Below are positions 11,091-21,225 of a DNA stretch of 64,000 bases, in pieces (within the stretch, counting starts at the first letter, position 1; the number at the start of each line of letters is the position of its first letter). The notes beneath the pieces were generated by a model. It ran no database searches. It was not told the DNA's origin and was given only the letters and a program-made list of their open reading frames with translations. Position numbers and translations under genes: made by a program. Source of the DNA: Caulochytrium protostelioides (lineage: Eukaryota > Chytridiomycota > Caulochytriomycetes > Caulochytriales > Caulochytriaceae); the NCBI GenBank assembly GCA_003615045.1, contig ML014115.1, positions 1-64,000 on the forward strand. The letters run 5' to 3'.

Positions 11091-12863
11091 TCAGTCCAGG
11101 ACGGTTGCCGCGAGGTCCGGGTCCTGCTGGCGCGGATGCACGGCGACCGCCCCGCGGCGGACATACGCGACGGTGTTGGCCTCGACGGCGTCGAGGGTAT
11201 ACTGGTAGTTGACCATGATGCCGAAGCTCTGGGACAGCGCGCGCTGCGAGGTGTCCCCACGCCACAGCAGCTGCCGCACCATCGCGCCGTTGCGGATGTG
11301 AAAGTTGGCGACGGGATCGTACACCGTCGCCGGGTGGCCGGGCCGCTTCGCCTCGAGCAGGTAGCGGGCGGCGAGGCGCATCAGCAGGGGTCGCACCCGC
11401 TGCGCGATCGCAGGGTCAGCGATCCAGTCGGCATGGCGCAAGAGCGCTTGCAGGGCGTCGGGTGTGTCCCCCCACGTGGCGAGTTCAGCGGGCGTCCACG
11501 GCCACGTGGGCAGGACGGTCGCGAGCCACGTGCGGAAGGTCGGCAGCGGGGACAAGGTGCAGAACGTCTGGAGGTGCGGAAGATGCGTACTCATCTCCTT
11601 GACGGCCCACTTGATGAGGTAGTTGCCGAGATCGATGCCCTTGAGGCCCGGCTGCGTCGAGGTGATCGAGTAGAACATCGCCGTGTCGTGCGAGACGCCC
11701 GTGGCGTGGTTGACGCCGCTCGGGCTGGGGTCGTCCAGGATGAGCTGCGCGTTGGTCGTCACGCCCGTCTGCAGCGCCACTTCGACAAAGGTCAGTACCT
11801 CGTACGGCATACTCTGGTGGAAGACGGCAAAACACAGCCTGCCCGGCCCAAGGCGTTGCTTCAGATGGTCCCACGTGGGAATCTCGTGGATCGCTTCGTG
11901 CTGGATGATGCTCTCCAGGATACACGCCGGCGAGGCCCACGTGATCTGCTTCACGACCACCGAGCCCATACTGAACCAGATCCGGATTTGGCGCCTGAGC
12001 ATCTCGCTCATGGCCTCAATGGCCTGCAGCCGCCGCCGCGCCTCGGCGCTGGCGGGGGATTGCTGCAGCGCCCGGAGATACGCGAGCATGTCGGCCCGGA
12101 ACGTCAGCAGAAACCGCATTCCGCCAGGCAGCACGCTGATCGAGCGGAAGAACCGCCGGTACTCGGGCCGCGCGGCCTCCCGCAGCGCCGCCACGTGGCC
12201 GTCCGCACACCCTGCGCCGCCGGCGTCCGGCGCCGCGAGGGGGTCGCGGTCGCGGCAGCGGCGCCGGGCGAGGTACTGCTGCGCCTCGTGGCGGAGGGCC
12301 TCGTGGTCGAGGCCATACTCCGTCGCCAGGAGCGCCATCATGTCGCGCTGCCCCTCGCGCGGCAGCGACGCGTACAGGTCGCAGCAGCGCTGCGTCACGA
12401 TGCCCGAGACGATTTCGGCGTCCTCGAACGCGTCGTCGCGCATCGTCTCGTCCAGCAATCGCCGCGCCGCCGCGGCGTCCCACGCGGCGCGTGCCGCCGG
12501 CGGCGCGCGGCCCGACGGCGTCAGCGTCCACGCCTCCGTCGGGTGCGCGAGCCGCATCACGTCGTCCCAGAACGCCGACGCCGCCGCGGATGACGGCGGG
12601 TCGGCAGGATCGGCGCCGCGGCCGCGGCGCGCGAGCCCGCGGCGGCGCTGCGGGCCCTGCGCATGGCCGTGGCCGCCGCCGTCGGCGCTGTCGGCGCTGT
12701 CGGGAGCGCGGCCGTGCGCGGGAGCGCGGACGCCGCCGAGCCGCCGGGCGCCCATCACGAGCGCTGCGAACGCCGGTCCCCGGGCCGCAACACCGCGCGG
12801 CGGCGGCGACGGCGACAGGCGATAGGCCGCGCGCCACCAGAGACGCATCGGCGGTCCAGACAT
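11091..12863 (-). CDS. MLYCD: Malonyl-CoA decarboxylase
   Basis: An intronless 590-aa protein. The enzyme converts malonyl-CoA to acetyl-CoA and CO2, removing the inhibitor of fatty-acid import and clearing mitochondrial malonyl-CoA. The catalytic domain shows strongly conserved blocks: GSVVVKQITWASPA, the SHDTAMFYSITSTQPGL...IDLGNYLIK segment near residue 390, a TLSPLPTFRTWL segment, and YDPVANFHIRNGA near residue 513, which carries the conserved histidine. The start is the ATG at 12863 (MSGPPMRLWW); further upstream the frame has no ATG. The first about 35 residues are rich in Arg and Ala with no acidic residues (MRLWWRAAYRL...), consistent with a mitochondrial presequence. The C-terminus ends ATVLD, so the peroxisomal SKL signal of mammalian MCD is absent. 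Between presequence and catalytic domain lies a Gly/His/Ala-rich linker. The gene is missing from common yeasts. Confidence 0.95.
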   Translation of the reverse strand: MSGPPMRLWWRAAYRLSPSPPPRGVAARGPAFAALVMGARRLGGVRAPAHGRAPDSADSADGGGHGHAQGPQRRRGLARRGRGADPADPPSSAAASAFWDDVMRLAHPTEAWTLTPSGRAPPAARAAWDAAAARRLLDETMRDDAFEDAEIVSGIVTQRCCDLYASLPREGQRDMMALLATEYGLDHEALRHEAQQYLARRRCRDRDPLAAPDAGGAGCADGHVAALREAARPEYRRFFRSISVLPGGMRFLLTFRADMLAYLRALQQSPASAEARRRLQAIEAMSEMLRRQIRIWFSMGSVVVKQITWASPACILESIIQHEAIHEIPTWDHLKQRLGPGRLCFAVFHQSMPYEVLTFVEVALQTGVTTNAQLILDDPSPSGVNHATGVSHDTAMFYSITSTQPGLKGIDLGNYLIKWAVKEMSTHLPHLQTFCTLSPLPTFRTWLATVLPTWPWTPAELATWGDTPDALQALLRHADWIADPAIAQRVRPLLMRLAARYLLEAKRPGHPATVYDPVANFHIRNGAMVRQLLWRGDTSQRALSQSFGIMVNYQYTLDAVEANTVAYVRRGAVAVHPRQQDPDLAATVLD

Positions 12864-13640
12864 GGCGATGGCGGCGGGGCCGGCGCGCGGGAGGGGGTGG
12901 CGCGGGACCAGGTGGGAGAGGAAGGCGCAGACCAGCACGTGGCACCGCACGTGGTCGAGCACGAGGCCCACGTGGTCGCCACGATCGGCCGCGTGCTGCA
13001 CCCGCAGGCAACAGGCCAACGCGGGATGTGCCGATGCCTGGCGCTGGCGACCGTGCCACGATGGCGATCAGTCGGTTCCTTCGGATCCACGGGCCATGTG
13101 TTTTTCCGTGCGATGCATCACGCGATCGGCGCGCACCCAGCCGGGGCGGTCGCTGTTGATGCGCCACAGATGCCGCGGCGGCGGCCCCTCTCGCCCATGG
13201 TCCCGAAGCGAGCCAAGCCACCGCGTTCCCGTCCGCCGTATACTCGACGCGATCAGCGCGATCGGCGCCGCCATCCTATCATCCTATCATCCATCACCCG
13301 ATCTCAATCACCCGGCTGTCGTTGGTCGCGTCCATCGCCGCTTCCCGCCGCTCCGCTTCGGCGGCCACGGTCGGCGATGTCGCGGTCAGGGAGGAGGCCG
13401 CGCACGGCACAGCACTGCCCATGACGGGCCGATGCCCATCCATCCGGCGTTCCCACATCCACGACCCACAGCGTGGCCGGCGCATCCGATGATGCGACGT
13501 AACGGTGTGTTGCTGCGATGGCGGCCGGGTGTTCTTGTACGACGCCGCCGCCGCCGACGCGCCGTCGTCGAGCCGCCGCGATCGGCCCCATGCGCCCGCC
13601 AGCACGGACGCCGCCCATCGCTGTTGCTGCTGTGGTGGTG

Positions 13641-13678
<38 letters not shown>

Positions 13679-14615
13679 GACGGCTGCTGCGACGGCTACT
13701 GCACGGGACGCTGTGGCCGGCGGACGAAGCCCCCGGAGCGCATGGTACGACGTGTGCGACATTCCGGTGACCGACGCGCGCCGTCGCCGAATGACTTCAT
13801 TCGCCGGGCGCAGCGGCGGCCATCGGTGTTCCGCGGCGCGCCAGCCGCCAGCTGCCAGCCAGCCAGCGCGCCCACGAGCGCCGCTCGCGACGGGTGGCGC
13901 GGCGGGTGGGGCCGCCGGTCGCCGCCCATGGCCGGGGCGGCCTTTCGCGGCCAGCGCGAGGGATCTCGCCGTCGGAGAGTCGTCTGAGGTGATGCGCACC
14001 GGGAGCCCCGTGTTTCAGCAAGGATACCCGTGGTGGTATGAAACACGGCGCCCTGCAGCGATGAACCTCGTGGACGGCGGCGGCAGCGGCGGCGGCGGCG
14101 GCGGCCAGTCGGTGCTATGCGATGTGATGCGATGCCATGAGAGGGGCGACGCCAGGGGATGCGGAGAGAAGCGGGCCGTGCGCACGATCGTTCTTGCTCG
14201 CGCCGTCTCCGTCTCCGTCTCCACGCCCGCTGCTCGCACGGCATCAGGCGATCCGTGGATCTGCCGCCTTCTCACGGGCATCGAATCCAGATACGACCTC
14301 ATTGTTGTCGACGTTCCGAGAGCGACTGCTCGATCGACCACGCCGATCTACCCCTGAAGCCCCCGACCGTCGCGATCGGCACGGGGTGGGGTTCTTTCTC
14401 GTTGCCGTGCACTCCGCCTTCCGTCCTTCCGTGCGGCGGCTCTGCGAGAGGCTAGGGCACGACGATCCCGCGCACCGGTGATCTCCACGGTAAAGCGTTG
14501 AGTTGACGACGGTCGTTGCTCGCGGGGCCAGCGCGAGGTCGGCGGGTCGGCGTCATCGGGACCCATCGCGGCTGCTATCGACCCACGCTTCGGCATTCCT
14601 GCCGCCGCCGGCACC
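12864..14615. other. Intergenic region with CTG repeat
   Basis: About 1.75 kb between the divergent MCD and LRR genes. It should hold both promoters. Open frames on both strands (for example 13,304-13,999 on the minus strand) are homopolymer-rich and match no family I know. The CTG tract is listed separately. Short GGC/GCC runs occur near 14,080-14,105. Confidence 0.5.
13645..13677. repeat. (CTG)11 trinucleotide repeat
   Basis: Eleven uninterrupted CTG units, flanked by degenerate units on both sides (13,620-13,700). It would be poly-Gln (CAG) or poly-Ala on the minus strand. In the Gln frame a TAG stands just before the tract, so coding is not supported. Confidence 0.9.
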
Positions 14616-17600
14616 ATGGGCGCGCCGCTGAGCAAGGAGCAGCGCGAGCTGACGCTCGTCTGGCTCGGACCCCGCCCGAATGCCGTGGCGCCCATGGGCA
14701 GCGCCACGAGCGCCGCGGCGTCGGCGGCGGCCTCACCCGCGCTCACGGCCGCCGCCGCCGCCGCGGCCGTCTCGCCCTTCCCGGGCCTGAACCTTGGCGC
14801 TCCCGCCGTGCCGCCCGCCGCGGCCGCTGCTGCCGCCGCCGCCGCTGCCATCACGGTCCCTTCGACGGCGGCGGCGCCTGCCGCCACGACGGCCGGCGCC
14901 GCGCCAGACCTCGCCGCGGCCGCGGCGCCGCCGACGTGGTCCCTCAACGCGCATACCGACACGCCCGACGAAGCGGCGGCGGCGGCGCTCGCCGGCGCCG
15001 GGGACGACGAGCTGAGCGCGGCGTCGCGCGCGGCGCGCAGCGCGACCCAGCGCTGGAGCACCTACCTGCGCCGGCACACGGGCGCCGAGGCGTCCGAGTC
15101 CTCGTCGTCGGGCGCGACGACGGCGACAACGGCGGCGGCGGCGGCGGCGGCAACGTCCGCGGCGGAGACGGCGTCCGCGGGCGCGACATCGCCGACGGAC
15201 GCGTCATCGTCGTCCATGGCATCGGCCGTCACTGAGGTCGACGAGGCCGCGGCCGGCGGCGCCGTGGACGGCGATCCCGTGACGGCGCCGTGGCTGCCCA
15301 AGAATCCGTTTGCGCCGCAGCGCGTGGCGCTGACGCAGGCCGAGATCGACGTGCTCGGCGTCGTCTCGCTCGAGCCCGCGGCGTATCTTGCGGTGGCGGC
15401 CGAAGCCGCGGCGAACCCGGTCGTGGCGGCGCTCGCCGAGGAAGAGCGCGAGCGCGAGCGCCTGCGCCGCGCCGCGCCGACGGTCGATCTGGCGGACGAG
15501 AGCCGGACCGAGTACCCTTTCTTTGCCACGGGCGGACCGCTTCCTGCGCTCCGAACCGACGGCGCCGACGGCGCCACGTGGCACGGCGCCGGGTGGCACC
15601 GTCTCGACGGGTTCCATGACGACCACGCCGGCGGCTTGACGGCCGTCAATGGCGACACCATCCATCACGCATCGCTCGACGGCCGTCTCGAGGGCTACCG
15701 TCCCGACGACGACGACGACGGCGACGGCGTGGATGTTGACGATGACGACGAGGCAATGATCCATGCGATGGCCTACGTGCGCCGGACGGGCGTGCCCAAT
15801 GGCGGCCTCAGTGGCGGCAATGGCGACGACGGCGCCGACGGGACAAGCGCGGACGCATGGGCGGCGGTTCCGCCGGCCACGCCGTCGAAGCCGCCGCCGG
15901 CGCCGTCCAAAAGCCGCGGCGCCACGCGCGTGCTCCAGCGCGTGCTCCCTGGCCGTAAAAGCAAGCAGCGCGGCGCGGCGTCGTCGGAATCCCTCGTGCC
16001 CGCCGCGAGTATGAACGGCGCGGCCGACGTCGCCGCGTCGCCGACGATGGCGGACGCGCTGATGGCGTACGAGGCGACCGTGCCGCGGTCATGGACCCGG
16101 GTCCCGGTGGGCCGGCTCGTGTCGACGAAGGTGATCGGCCTATGCTCGCAGAACATCGCGGCCGTGTCGCCGAGCATCGCGCTGCTCTCGCATACGATCA
16201 GCCTGCAGCTGTGCTGCAACACGCTGACGTCGATTCCCGATACCATTGGCCACATGCGCAACCTGCACTCCTTGTCGCTCGCGCGCAACCAGCTCACGGC
16301 GCTCCCGGACACCATCGGGTTCTTGACGCAGCTGCGGGAGCTCCGGCTGAACGGCAACCAGCTGACGCGGCTCCCGGACACGGTGGGGCGATTGAAAAAG
16401 CTGACGCTGCTGCTTTTGCAAGACAACCAGCTGACCGAACTGCCGCAGTCCATCGGCGAGATGGCGGCGCTCGCCGTGATCAACGTCGCCCGCAACCCCT
16501 TGCCCGTGCTTCCGGCCCAGATCGGGCGGCTGAAGCAGCTCCGCACGCTCAGCGTCGAGGGGTGTCCGTTGCGGACGGACATCACGCCGTCGCGGGCGCC
16601 GCGGGCGCCGCCGTCGCTCAAAGAGTTCGCGGCCCGCGTGATCGTCCGCAACCAGCTGCCCATTCTGTCGAGGACACCGCAGCCGCTGCGGCAGTATCTG
16701 CTGCAGTCCCACCAATGCGCCACGTGTCAGGGTCCCTACTTCGACACGTACGTGTCGCGGTATAAGTTCATGGTGCGCATGGTCGCGCCGCAGGGTGATG
16801 TCGAGCACGACGACCAGACCCTGCATATCCCGCTCGAGTATCGGCTGTGCTCACCGCACTGGCACACCGAGGCCGAGCGCATCGTCAGTATGTTCGGGCC
16901 GCAGCCCGCGACCCAGCCGCCGCCGCAGGCCGTCCGCGAGGCCCTCGAGCGCCGCGTCTCGGAGCAGCATCACCGCTCGGCGCGCTCGATCCGCTCGATC
17001 CGCTCCAGCCGGGACACGGGCGCCTCCTTCGACGACGCCTCGCGGCCGGGCACGCCGCACTCCTTCGTCTCCTCGGCGGGATCGACGTACTCGACCGGCA
17101 GCGCCGCCTCCCGCCGCCGCTTCGCCGCCGCCCTCGCCTCGTCCTCCTCCGCCCGCTCGGTCCGGTCCGCCCACACCCCGTGGACGCCCACCGACGACAG
17201 CAGCCCCGTGCCGCCGCTGCCGGCGCCGCCGACGCCCGCCATGCTCGCCGCATGGAACGCGCTGCCGCTCCCGCGCCCACGGACGCCCGGCGCGCCGCCG
17301 CCGCCGCCGCCGCCGCCAGGGCCCCCGCCGGGGCCGCCGGTGATCGACCTCGCGGCGCCGCCGCCGACGCTGCCGCCGGTCCCGCCGACCCTCGACCTGA
17401 TGACCATGATGCTGCGGCCCGACCTCGTGCGGTCCCACTCAATGCCCGCCGGGCCGCCGCTCCCGCCCATGCGCACGCCGTCGAGCCAGACCGTTGGCCG
17501 AGGCGCCGCCGGCGCGCGGCCGTGGCCCCGCTCGGCGTCCTCGGCGTCCTCGACGTCGTCCGCGGCCGCGCCTGAGGCCGATGTGCTGTCGTTTAGCGCG

Positions 17601-17741
17601 CTGCAGATGCAGCGGCAGCCGTCGCTGCCGACCCTGCCGCGGCGGCATAAGCCCGCCAATATCGGCCGCGCGCTGCAGCAGCGGATCGCGGCGCGGGCCG
17701 CGGCGGCCGCCGTCTCGTGGCGCGGCATCATGGACGAGTGA
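14616..17741 (+). CDS. Leucine-rich repeat protein, LRRC58-like, probably N-myristoylated
   Basis: A 1,041-aa intronless protein. The N-terminus MGAPLSKE fits an N-myristoylation signal (Gly2, Ser6, Lys7). Residues about 25-500 are low-complexity (Ala/Asp/Ser). Residues about 528-650 form roughly five leucine-rich repeats of the LxxNxLxxLPxxI type (for example LRLNGNQLTRLPDTVG). After them comes a conserved block: PPSLKEFAARVI, a leucine-rich helix, CATCQGPYF near residue 700, then IPLEYRLCSPHW. Paired cysteines in CxxC and LCSPHW suggest a small zinc-binding module. The same order (LRRs, SLxELAAR helix, CxxC-GxYF, LCSPxC) occurs in LRRC58-type proteins, whose role is poorly defined. The last 300 residues are Pro/Ser-rich with a long PPPPPP tract. 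Function is unknown; membrane association through myristate and scaffold activity are inferences. Confidence 0.85.
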   Translation: MGAPLSKEQRELTLVWLGPRPNAVAPMGSATSAAASAAASPALTAAAAAAAVSPFPGLNLGAPAVPPAAAAAAAAAAAITVPSTAAAPAATTAGAAPDLAAAAAPPTWSLNAHTDTPDEAAAAALAGAGDDELSAASRAARSATQRWSTYLRRHTGAEASESSSSGATTATTAAAAAAATSAAETASAGATSPTDASSSSMASAVTEVDEAAAGGAVDGDPVTAPWLPKNPFAPQRVALTQAEIDVLGVVSLEPAAYLAVAAEAAANPVVAALAEEERERERLRRAAPTVDLADESRTEYPFFATGGPLPALRTDGADGATWHGAGWHRLDGFHDDHAGGLTAVNGDTIHHASLDGRLEGYRPDDDDDGDGVDVDDDDEAMIHAMAYVRRTGVPNGGLSGGNGDDGADGTSADAWAAVPPATPSKPPPAPSKSRGATRVLQRVLPGRKSKQRGAASSESLVPAASMNGAADVAASPTMADALMAYEATVPRSWTRVPVGRLVSTKVIGLCSQNIAAVSPSIALLSHTISLQLCCNTLTSIPDTIGHMRNLHSLSLARNQLTALPDTIGFLTQLRELRLNGNQLTRLPDTVGRLKKLTLLLLQDNQLTELPQSIGEMAALAVINVARNPLPVLPAQIGRLKQLRTLSVEGCPLRTDITPSRAPRAPPSLKEFAARVIVRNQLPILSRTPQPLRQYLLQSHQCATCQGPYFDTYVSRYKFMVRMVAPQGDVEHDDQTLHIPLEYRLCSPHWHTEAERIVSMFGPQPATQPPPQAVREALERRVSEQHHRSARSIRSIRSSRDTGASFDDASRPGTPHSFVSSAGSTYSTGSAASRRRFAAALASSSSARSVRSAHTPWTPTDDSSPVPPLPAPPTPAMLAAWNALPLPRPRTPGAPPPPPPPPGPPPGPPVIDLAAPPPTLPPVPPTLDLMTMMLRPDLVRSHSMPAGPPLPPMRTPSSQTVGRGAAGARPWPRSASSASSTSSAAAPEADVLSFSALQMQRQPSLPTLPRRHKPANIGRALQQRIAARAAAAAVSWRGIMDE

Positions 17742-18113
17742 CGGACTCGTCGCGGGGGAGGGTCGCGATCACCCCTTGTTTCTCTCTCCCTCCCTGCGCA
17801 TCCATCCATTCATCCGTTTCTCTTCTCTTCTTCGTTTTACTTTTGTTTCATACGCTGGCGCTTCTGCCCGCTTTCTTTCACATCTCTCGTTTTTCATCAC
17901 TTTCTTTGTTTTCTTCATTCAGTCCATGCCACCCACTTCTGCGCTTCTTTGACGCGCCTTTCAGATGACCTTTTCTTCACGACCATGACGTTCTCGAATG
18001 CATCACTCTTTCATGGGTTATACCCGTCCACCGGCACGTATGATTATCTGATCTGATTTTCGCTATCGCTCATGTCCCGCGCTTTTCAACGGTGCCATCG
18101 CATCGCGGTCGCA
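17742..18113. other. Pyrimidine-rich spacer between convergent genes
   Basis: About 370 bases between the stop of the LRR gene and the stop of the ABC transporter gene. It is strikingly rich in T and C (runs of TTTCTCTTCTC, 17,765-17,950), as expected of 3' untranslated regions. No ORF is supported. Confidence 0.5.
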
Positions 18114-20255
18114 TCAGGTTAACGGGTCAATCTCGGTGGGCGTGATGCACTCCCAGGCCCCGTCCGGCTTGAGGACGAGCTGGCGGATGCCCGGGAGCGG
18201 GTCGTGCTCGATGAGGATGAGCGCCATGCCCTGGCGCCGCAGCGCGGCTAGCAACGGCTTGCGCTGGCCCGGCTGGATGGAGCTCATGGCGTCGTCGAGA
18301 AACGCGAGCTTCGGGCGCTGCAGGACGCAGCTCGCGAGGGACACGCGCTGCTTCTCGCCGCCGCTGAGGCGCCGCGGCCAGTCGAGGACCGTGTCGAGGA
18401 ACCCGTCGAGGTAGGCGATGCTGACGGCCGCGAGGGCCGCGCGGTACTGCTCGGTGGTGAAGGCCTCGACGGGTTTCGGGTACGCGAGCTGCTCGCGCAG
18501 GCTGACGCGGTCGGGCCAGTAGCCGACGGTGTTGACGACGCGCACGTGGTGGCGCGAGACCATCCGGATCGCGCCGCCGCACGGCGGCCACAGCCCGCAC
18601 AGCGCGCGCAGCAGCGCCGTCTTGCCGCTGCCGACCTCGCCGAGGACGACGAGCGTCTCGCCGGCGGCGAGGCGCAGCGAGAGGTCGTGGATGAGGCGGC
18701 GCGCGGCGGCGTCGGGCGTGTGGACCGAGAGGTGGTCGACCTGGAGCACGTCGTCCGGCTGGTCGGGCGGGAGCATCACCTCGGCGACGTTCTGGGCCGC
18801 AGCGGCGTCGCAGGCATCCATGAGGCGCCCGATGCGCGCCGTGAGCCCGACGAGCTCGCCCATGCGGTCCGAGAGCGCGGTCAGCATGCCGAAGCGCTGC
18901 ACGAGGTACGAGCTGACGAAGACGGTGCGCGCGATCTGGACGCTCATCTCGGCCGGCTCGAGGGACGCGAACCGGTTTTGGTAGAGCATCGCGACGCCGA
19001 CGGCCACGTAGGCAACCAGCCCTCCCGAGATCTGGACCGTCTCCGTGATCGCGCGGAGCAGCAGCTCCCACGCGAGGATGCGGCGCGTCGCCCACAGCAC
19101 CGCGGCCAGAGACACGGCGAGGCGCGAGCGCTCGCGGCCCTCGCCGTGCAGGAACGTGATCTGCTCGCTAAACGTGCGGAGATGCACGTGCTCATACCGG
19201 AAATTGCCCTCAGCACGCTCTTTGTGGTACACGAGCGGCACGACGGGCATAATCACAAATCGGCACACAATGGCGGCAAACGCAAAGAACGACCAGATGG
19301 CGGACGGGCCCACCGCGCCGACCTCCGCCATCTGATAGGAATAGTAGGCCATGACACCCGGCGTGACGGCGACTTTCTCGACGATTTCGCGCACCACGGT
19401 GCAGAACTGGCCGACGTCGTGGGTGATGCGCTGGTCGGGGTTATCGTCGTCAATCGCGTTGCCCGGCTTCTCGCGCGAGCCGAAGGGAATGACCAATGGG
19501 AATTCCGGGGCCGGCGACGGAATCTCGGACTTGCTTCCGAGCAGCGGCATCTCGGCTTCCGGGAGCGGCATGGCACGGGGCGCCGCGGGTGCCATAGCCA
19601 GCGTCGTCTTCGAGGCACGGCTGCCACTGACACTGCTGTCATCACCAGCAGTCTTGGCGGCAGGAGGCGCCGAGCCAGCTGGGGTGGGATGGGCCGGCGC
19701 CGCGCCCGGGTCCACCTCGTGGTGGTGCGCCACACCCGCGACCATATACAGCACGCCCGGACTGACGTAGCGGGCCTGCAGATCCAGGGTGAGCGCCTCG
19801 CGGAGCGTGGCCGCAAAGAGCCCACCAAAGAAGCGCGCGGCGCTGCGCGCGACGCCGAGGACGCCGTACAGGACGGCGACTTCCGTGATCAGCCGGGCAT
19901 ACCCGTCGGTGTCGCGGGCGAGCAGCACCAGGTAGAAGTCCGGCAGGGTCACACCCGTCCGATTGATGAGGTACTCAGTGAGCATGTTGGCCAGGAAGAT
20001 GCCGGCGAGCATGGCCCACGCGGCGTAGTGGGGCACGATAACGGCGAGAATGCGGCCGAGCCGGAAGAGGAACTGCGGGTCGAAGGGGCGGCCGCCGAGC
20101 ATCGTAGGGACCGCAGGCAGCGGCTTGGTGCTCGCGCAGCTCAGGGCCCCGCGGCCGGGCACATGGCTCTCGTCGACATCGAGGATCGAGTGGCGGCTGA
20201 AGAGGACATGCTCGTTCGCCGAGAACAGCGATCCGATGGATGCTTCGCGCGACAT
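18114..20255 (-). CDS. ABCD-family half ABC transporter, ABCD4-like
   Basis: A 713-aa protein with one transmembrane domain and one nucleotide-binding domain, as in the ABCD family (peroxisomal fatty acyl-CoA transporters ABCD1-3; lysosomal cobalamin transporter ABCD4). The membrane domain (about residues 60-500) has the EAA-like stretch NPDQRITHDVGQFC, whose DQR core is typical of the family. A low-complexity insertion of about 100 residues separates the early membrane helices from it. Walker A is GEVGSGKTA (about 539), with GKT as in ABCD4 rather than GKS; the signature LSGGEKQR is near 630 and an H-loop histidine is in LIEHD. The C-terminal GAWECITP recalls ABCD4. Odd: Walker B reads AFLDDAMSS, with Asp where the catalytic Glu is expected, and the Q-loop glutamine is not obvious (VGYWPDRVSLREQ). 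Substrate and membrane are not determinable here. Confidence 0.82.
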   Translation of the reverse strand: MSREASIGSLFSANEHVLFSRHSILDVDESHVPGRGALSCASTKPLPAVPTMLGGRPFDPQFLFRLGRILAVIVPHYAAWAMLAGIFLANMLTEYLINRTGVTLPDFYLVLLARDTDGYARLITEVAVLYGVLGVARSAARFFGGLFAATLREALTLDLQARYVSPGVLYMVAGVAHHHEVDPGAAPAHPTPAGSAPPAAKTAGDDSSVSGSRASKTTLAMAPAAPRAMPLPEAEMPLLGSKSEIPSPAPEFPLVIPFGSREKPGNAIDDDNPDQRITHDVGQFCTVVREIVEKVAVTPGVMAYYSYQMAEVGAVGPSAIWSFFAFAAIVCRFVIMPVVPLVYHKERAEGNFRYEHVHLRTFSEQITFLHGEGRERSRLAVSLAAVLWATRRILAWELLLRAITETVQISGGLVAYVAVGVAMLYQNRFASLEPAEMSVQIARTVFVSSYLVQRFGMLTALSDRMGELVGLTARIGRLMDACDAAAAQNVAEVMLPPDQPDDVLQVDHLSVHTPDAAARRLIHDLSLRLAAGETLVVLGEVGSGKTALLRALCGLWPPCGGAIRMVSRHHVRVVNTVGYWPDRVSLREQLAYPKPVEAFTTEQYRAALAAVSIAYLDGFLDTVLDWPRRLSGGEKQRVSLASCVLQRPKLAFLDDAMSSIQPGQRKPLLAALRRQGMALILIEHDPLPGIRQLVLKPDGAWECITPTEIDPLT

Positions 20256-21225
20256 GGTGGCGAGGGGGTTCAGCGATACAGCAGCGCGAGATGCGCCCGG
20301 ATGCAGGGATGGCGCGAAAAGGGATGGACAGAGCCGCAGCTCGGTCGGTGCCAGTGGACACTCGAGCGAAAAAGCATTGATGCATCCGGCGTTTCCACCA
20401 CGCGCGAGCTTGCCTGTTGGGAGAAGCCCTGGCGTGCCACGCCGTCGCTTTATCTAGGCCGGAGAAACGACGACAGGCATCGGGAGGCGCGAAGCCTGAC
20501 CTGCGGTCCACCCCTTCCTGCGGCCCAGTCAACGCGTAGATCGCGCCTTGCGCGGGCGCATGAGAAAACCACCCAGGGCATGGCCTTCCGTCGCGCTGGT
20601 ATCCTCCAGCGTGGGCGACGCGTGGCCCGGAACCGCTTTCTGGGGGGCCCCCGCCCTCCAGCGGCTGTGACCGCGGCTGCCTTCGCCGATTAGTTTTTTT
20701 CTTGCTGGGCACGCATGAAGGCAGCGACAGCGCCGACGCCGACGCGAACACCGGAGACGCTGTCCGCGGCGGGTCGTGACAGCGAAGCTGCGCGTCGGCA
20801 TCGCCATCGTCGTCGTCGTCGTTGCCGACCTTATCGTCGCCGCTGTCGCTCCGACGGGTCGGATCCATTTCGAGGTCCCGATGACGCGAAGCGATGGGAA
20901 GCGAAGCGATGGGAAGCGATGGGAAGCGAAGCGAAGCGAGGCGACGCGAGGCGAGGCGACGCGAGGCGAAGCGATACGCGGCGACAGAAGGTGACAGAAG
21001 GTGACGTGACGTGACATGACGCAGGGCCGTCCCGCATCAGGCGCGTCCTCGCTCGGCACTTTGGTCCCCACGCCGTGATCTCGGCAGGCCGTCGCATGAC
21101 GGGCGGACGCGCCGGCGCGAGCCACGGTAACGCCACGTGGGAACCCGAAGAGGCCGCCGGGGCGCGGGGGGCTTAGACGGCCATGGCGAGATGGCGCAGC
21201 ACGCACCTCAAACGCCCACGGCCAG
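20256..21225. other. Intergenic region with degenerate GCGA-type repeats
   Basis: About 970 bases: the promoter side of the ABC transporter and the 3' flank of the cytochrome b5 gene. No supported ORF. A purine-rich repeat tract occupies about 20,886-21,020 and is listed separately. Confidence 0.45.
20886..21020. repeat. Degenerate GGCGA/AGCGA purine-rich tandem repeat
   Basis: A run of short units of the form gaagcg, gatggg and gaggcgacgc, followed by two gacagaaggt copies and gacgtgacgtgaca. It looks like a slippage-derived minisatellite. No coding frame is convincing. Confidence 0.75.

Noticed and set aside
13304-13999. A minus-strand frame of 231 codons with poly-Ala, and an alternative frame with poly-Gln
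   Set aside because: The homopolymers come from the CTG tract, flanks match no family, and a stop precedes the Gln tract.
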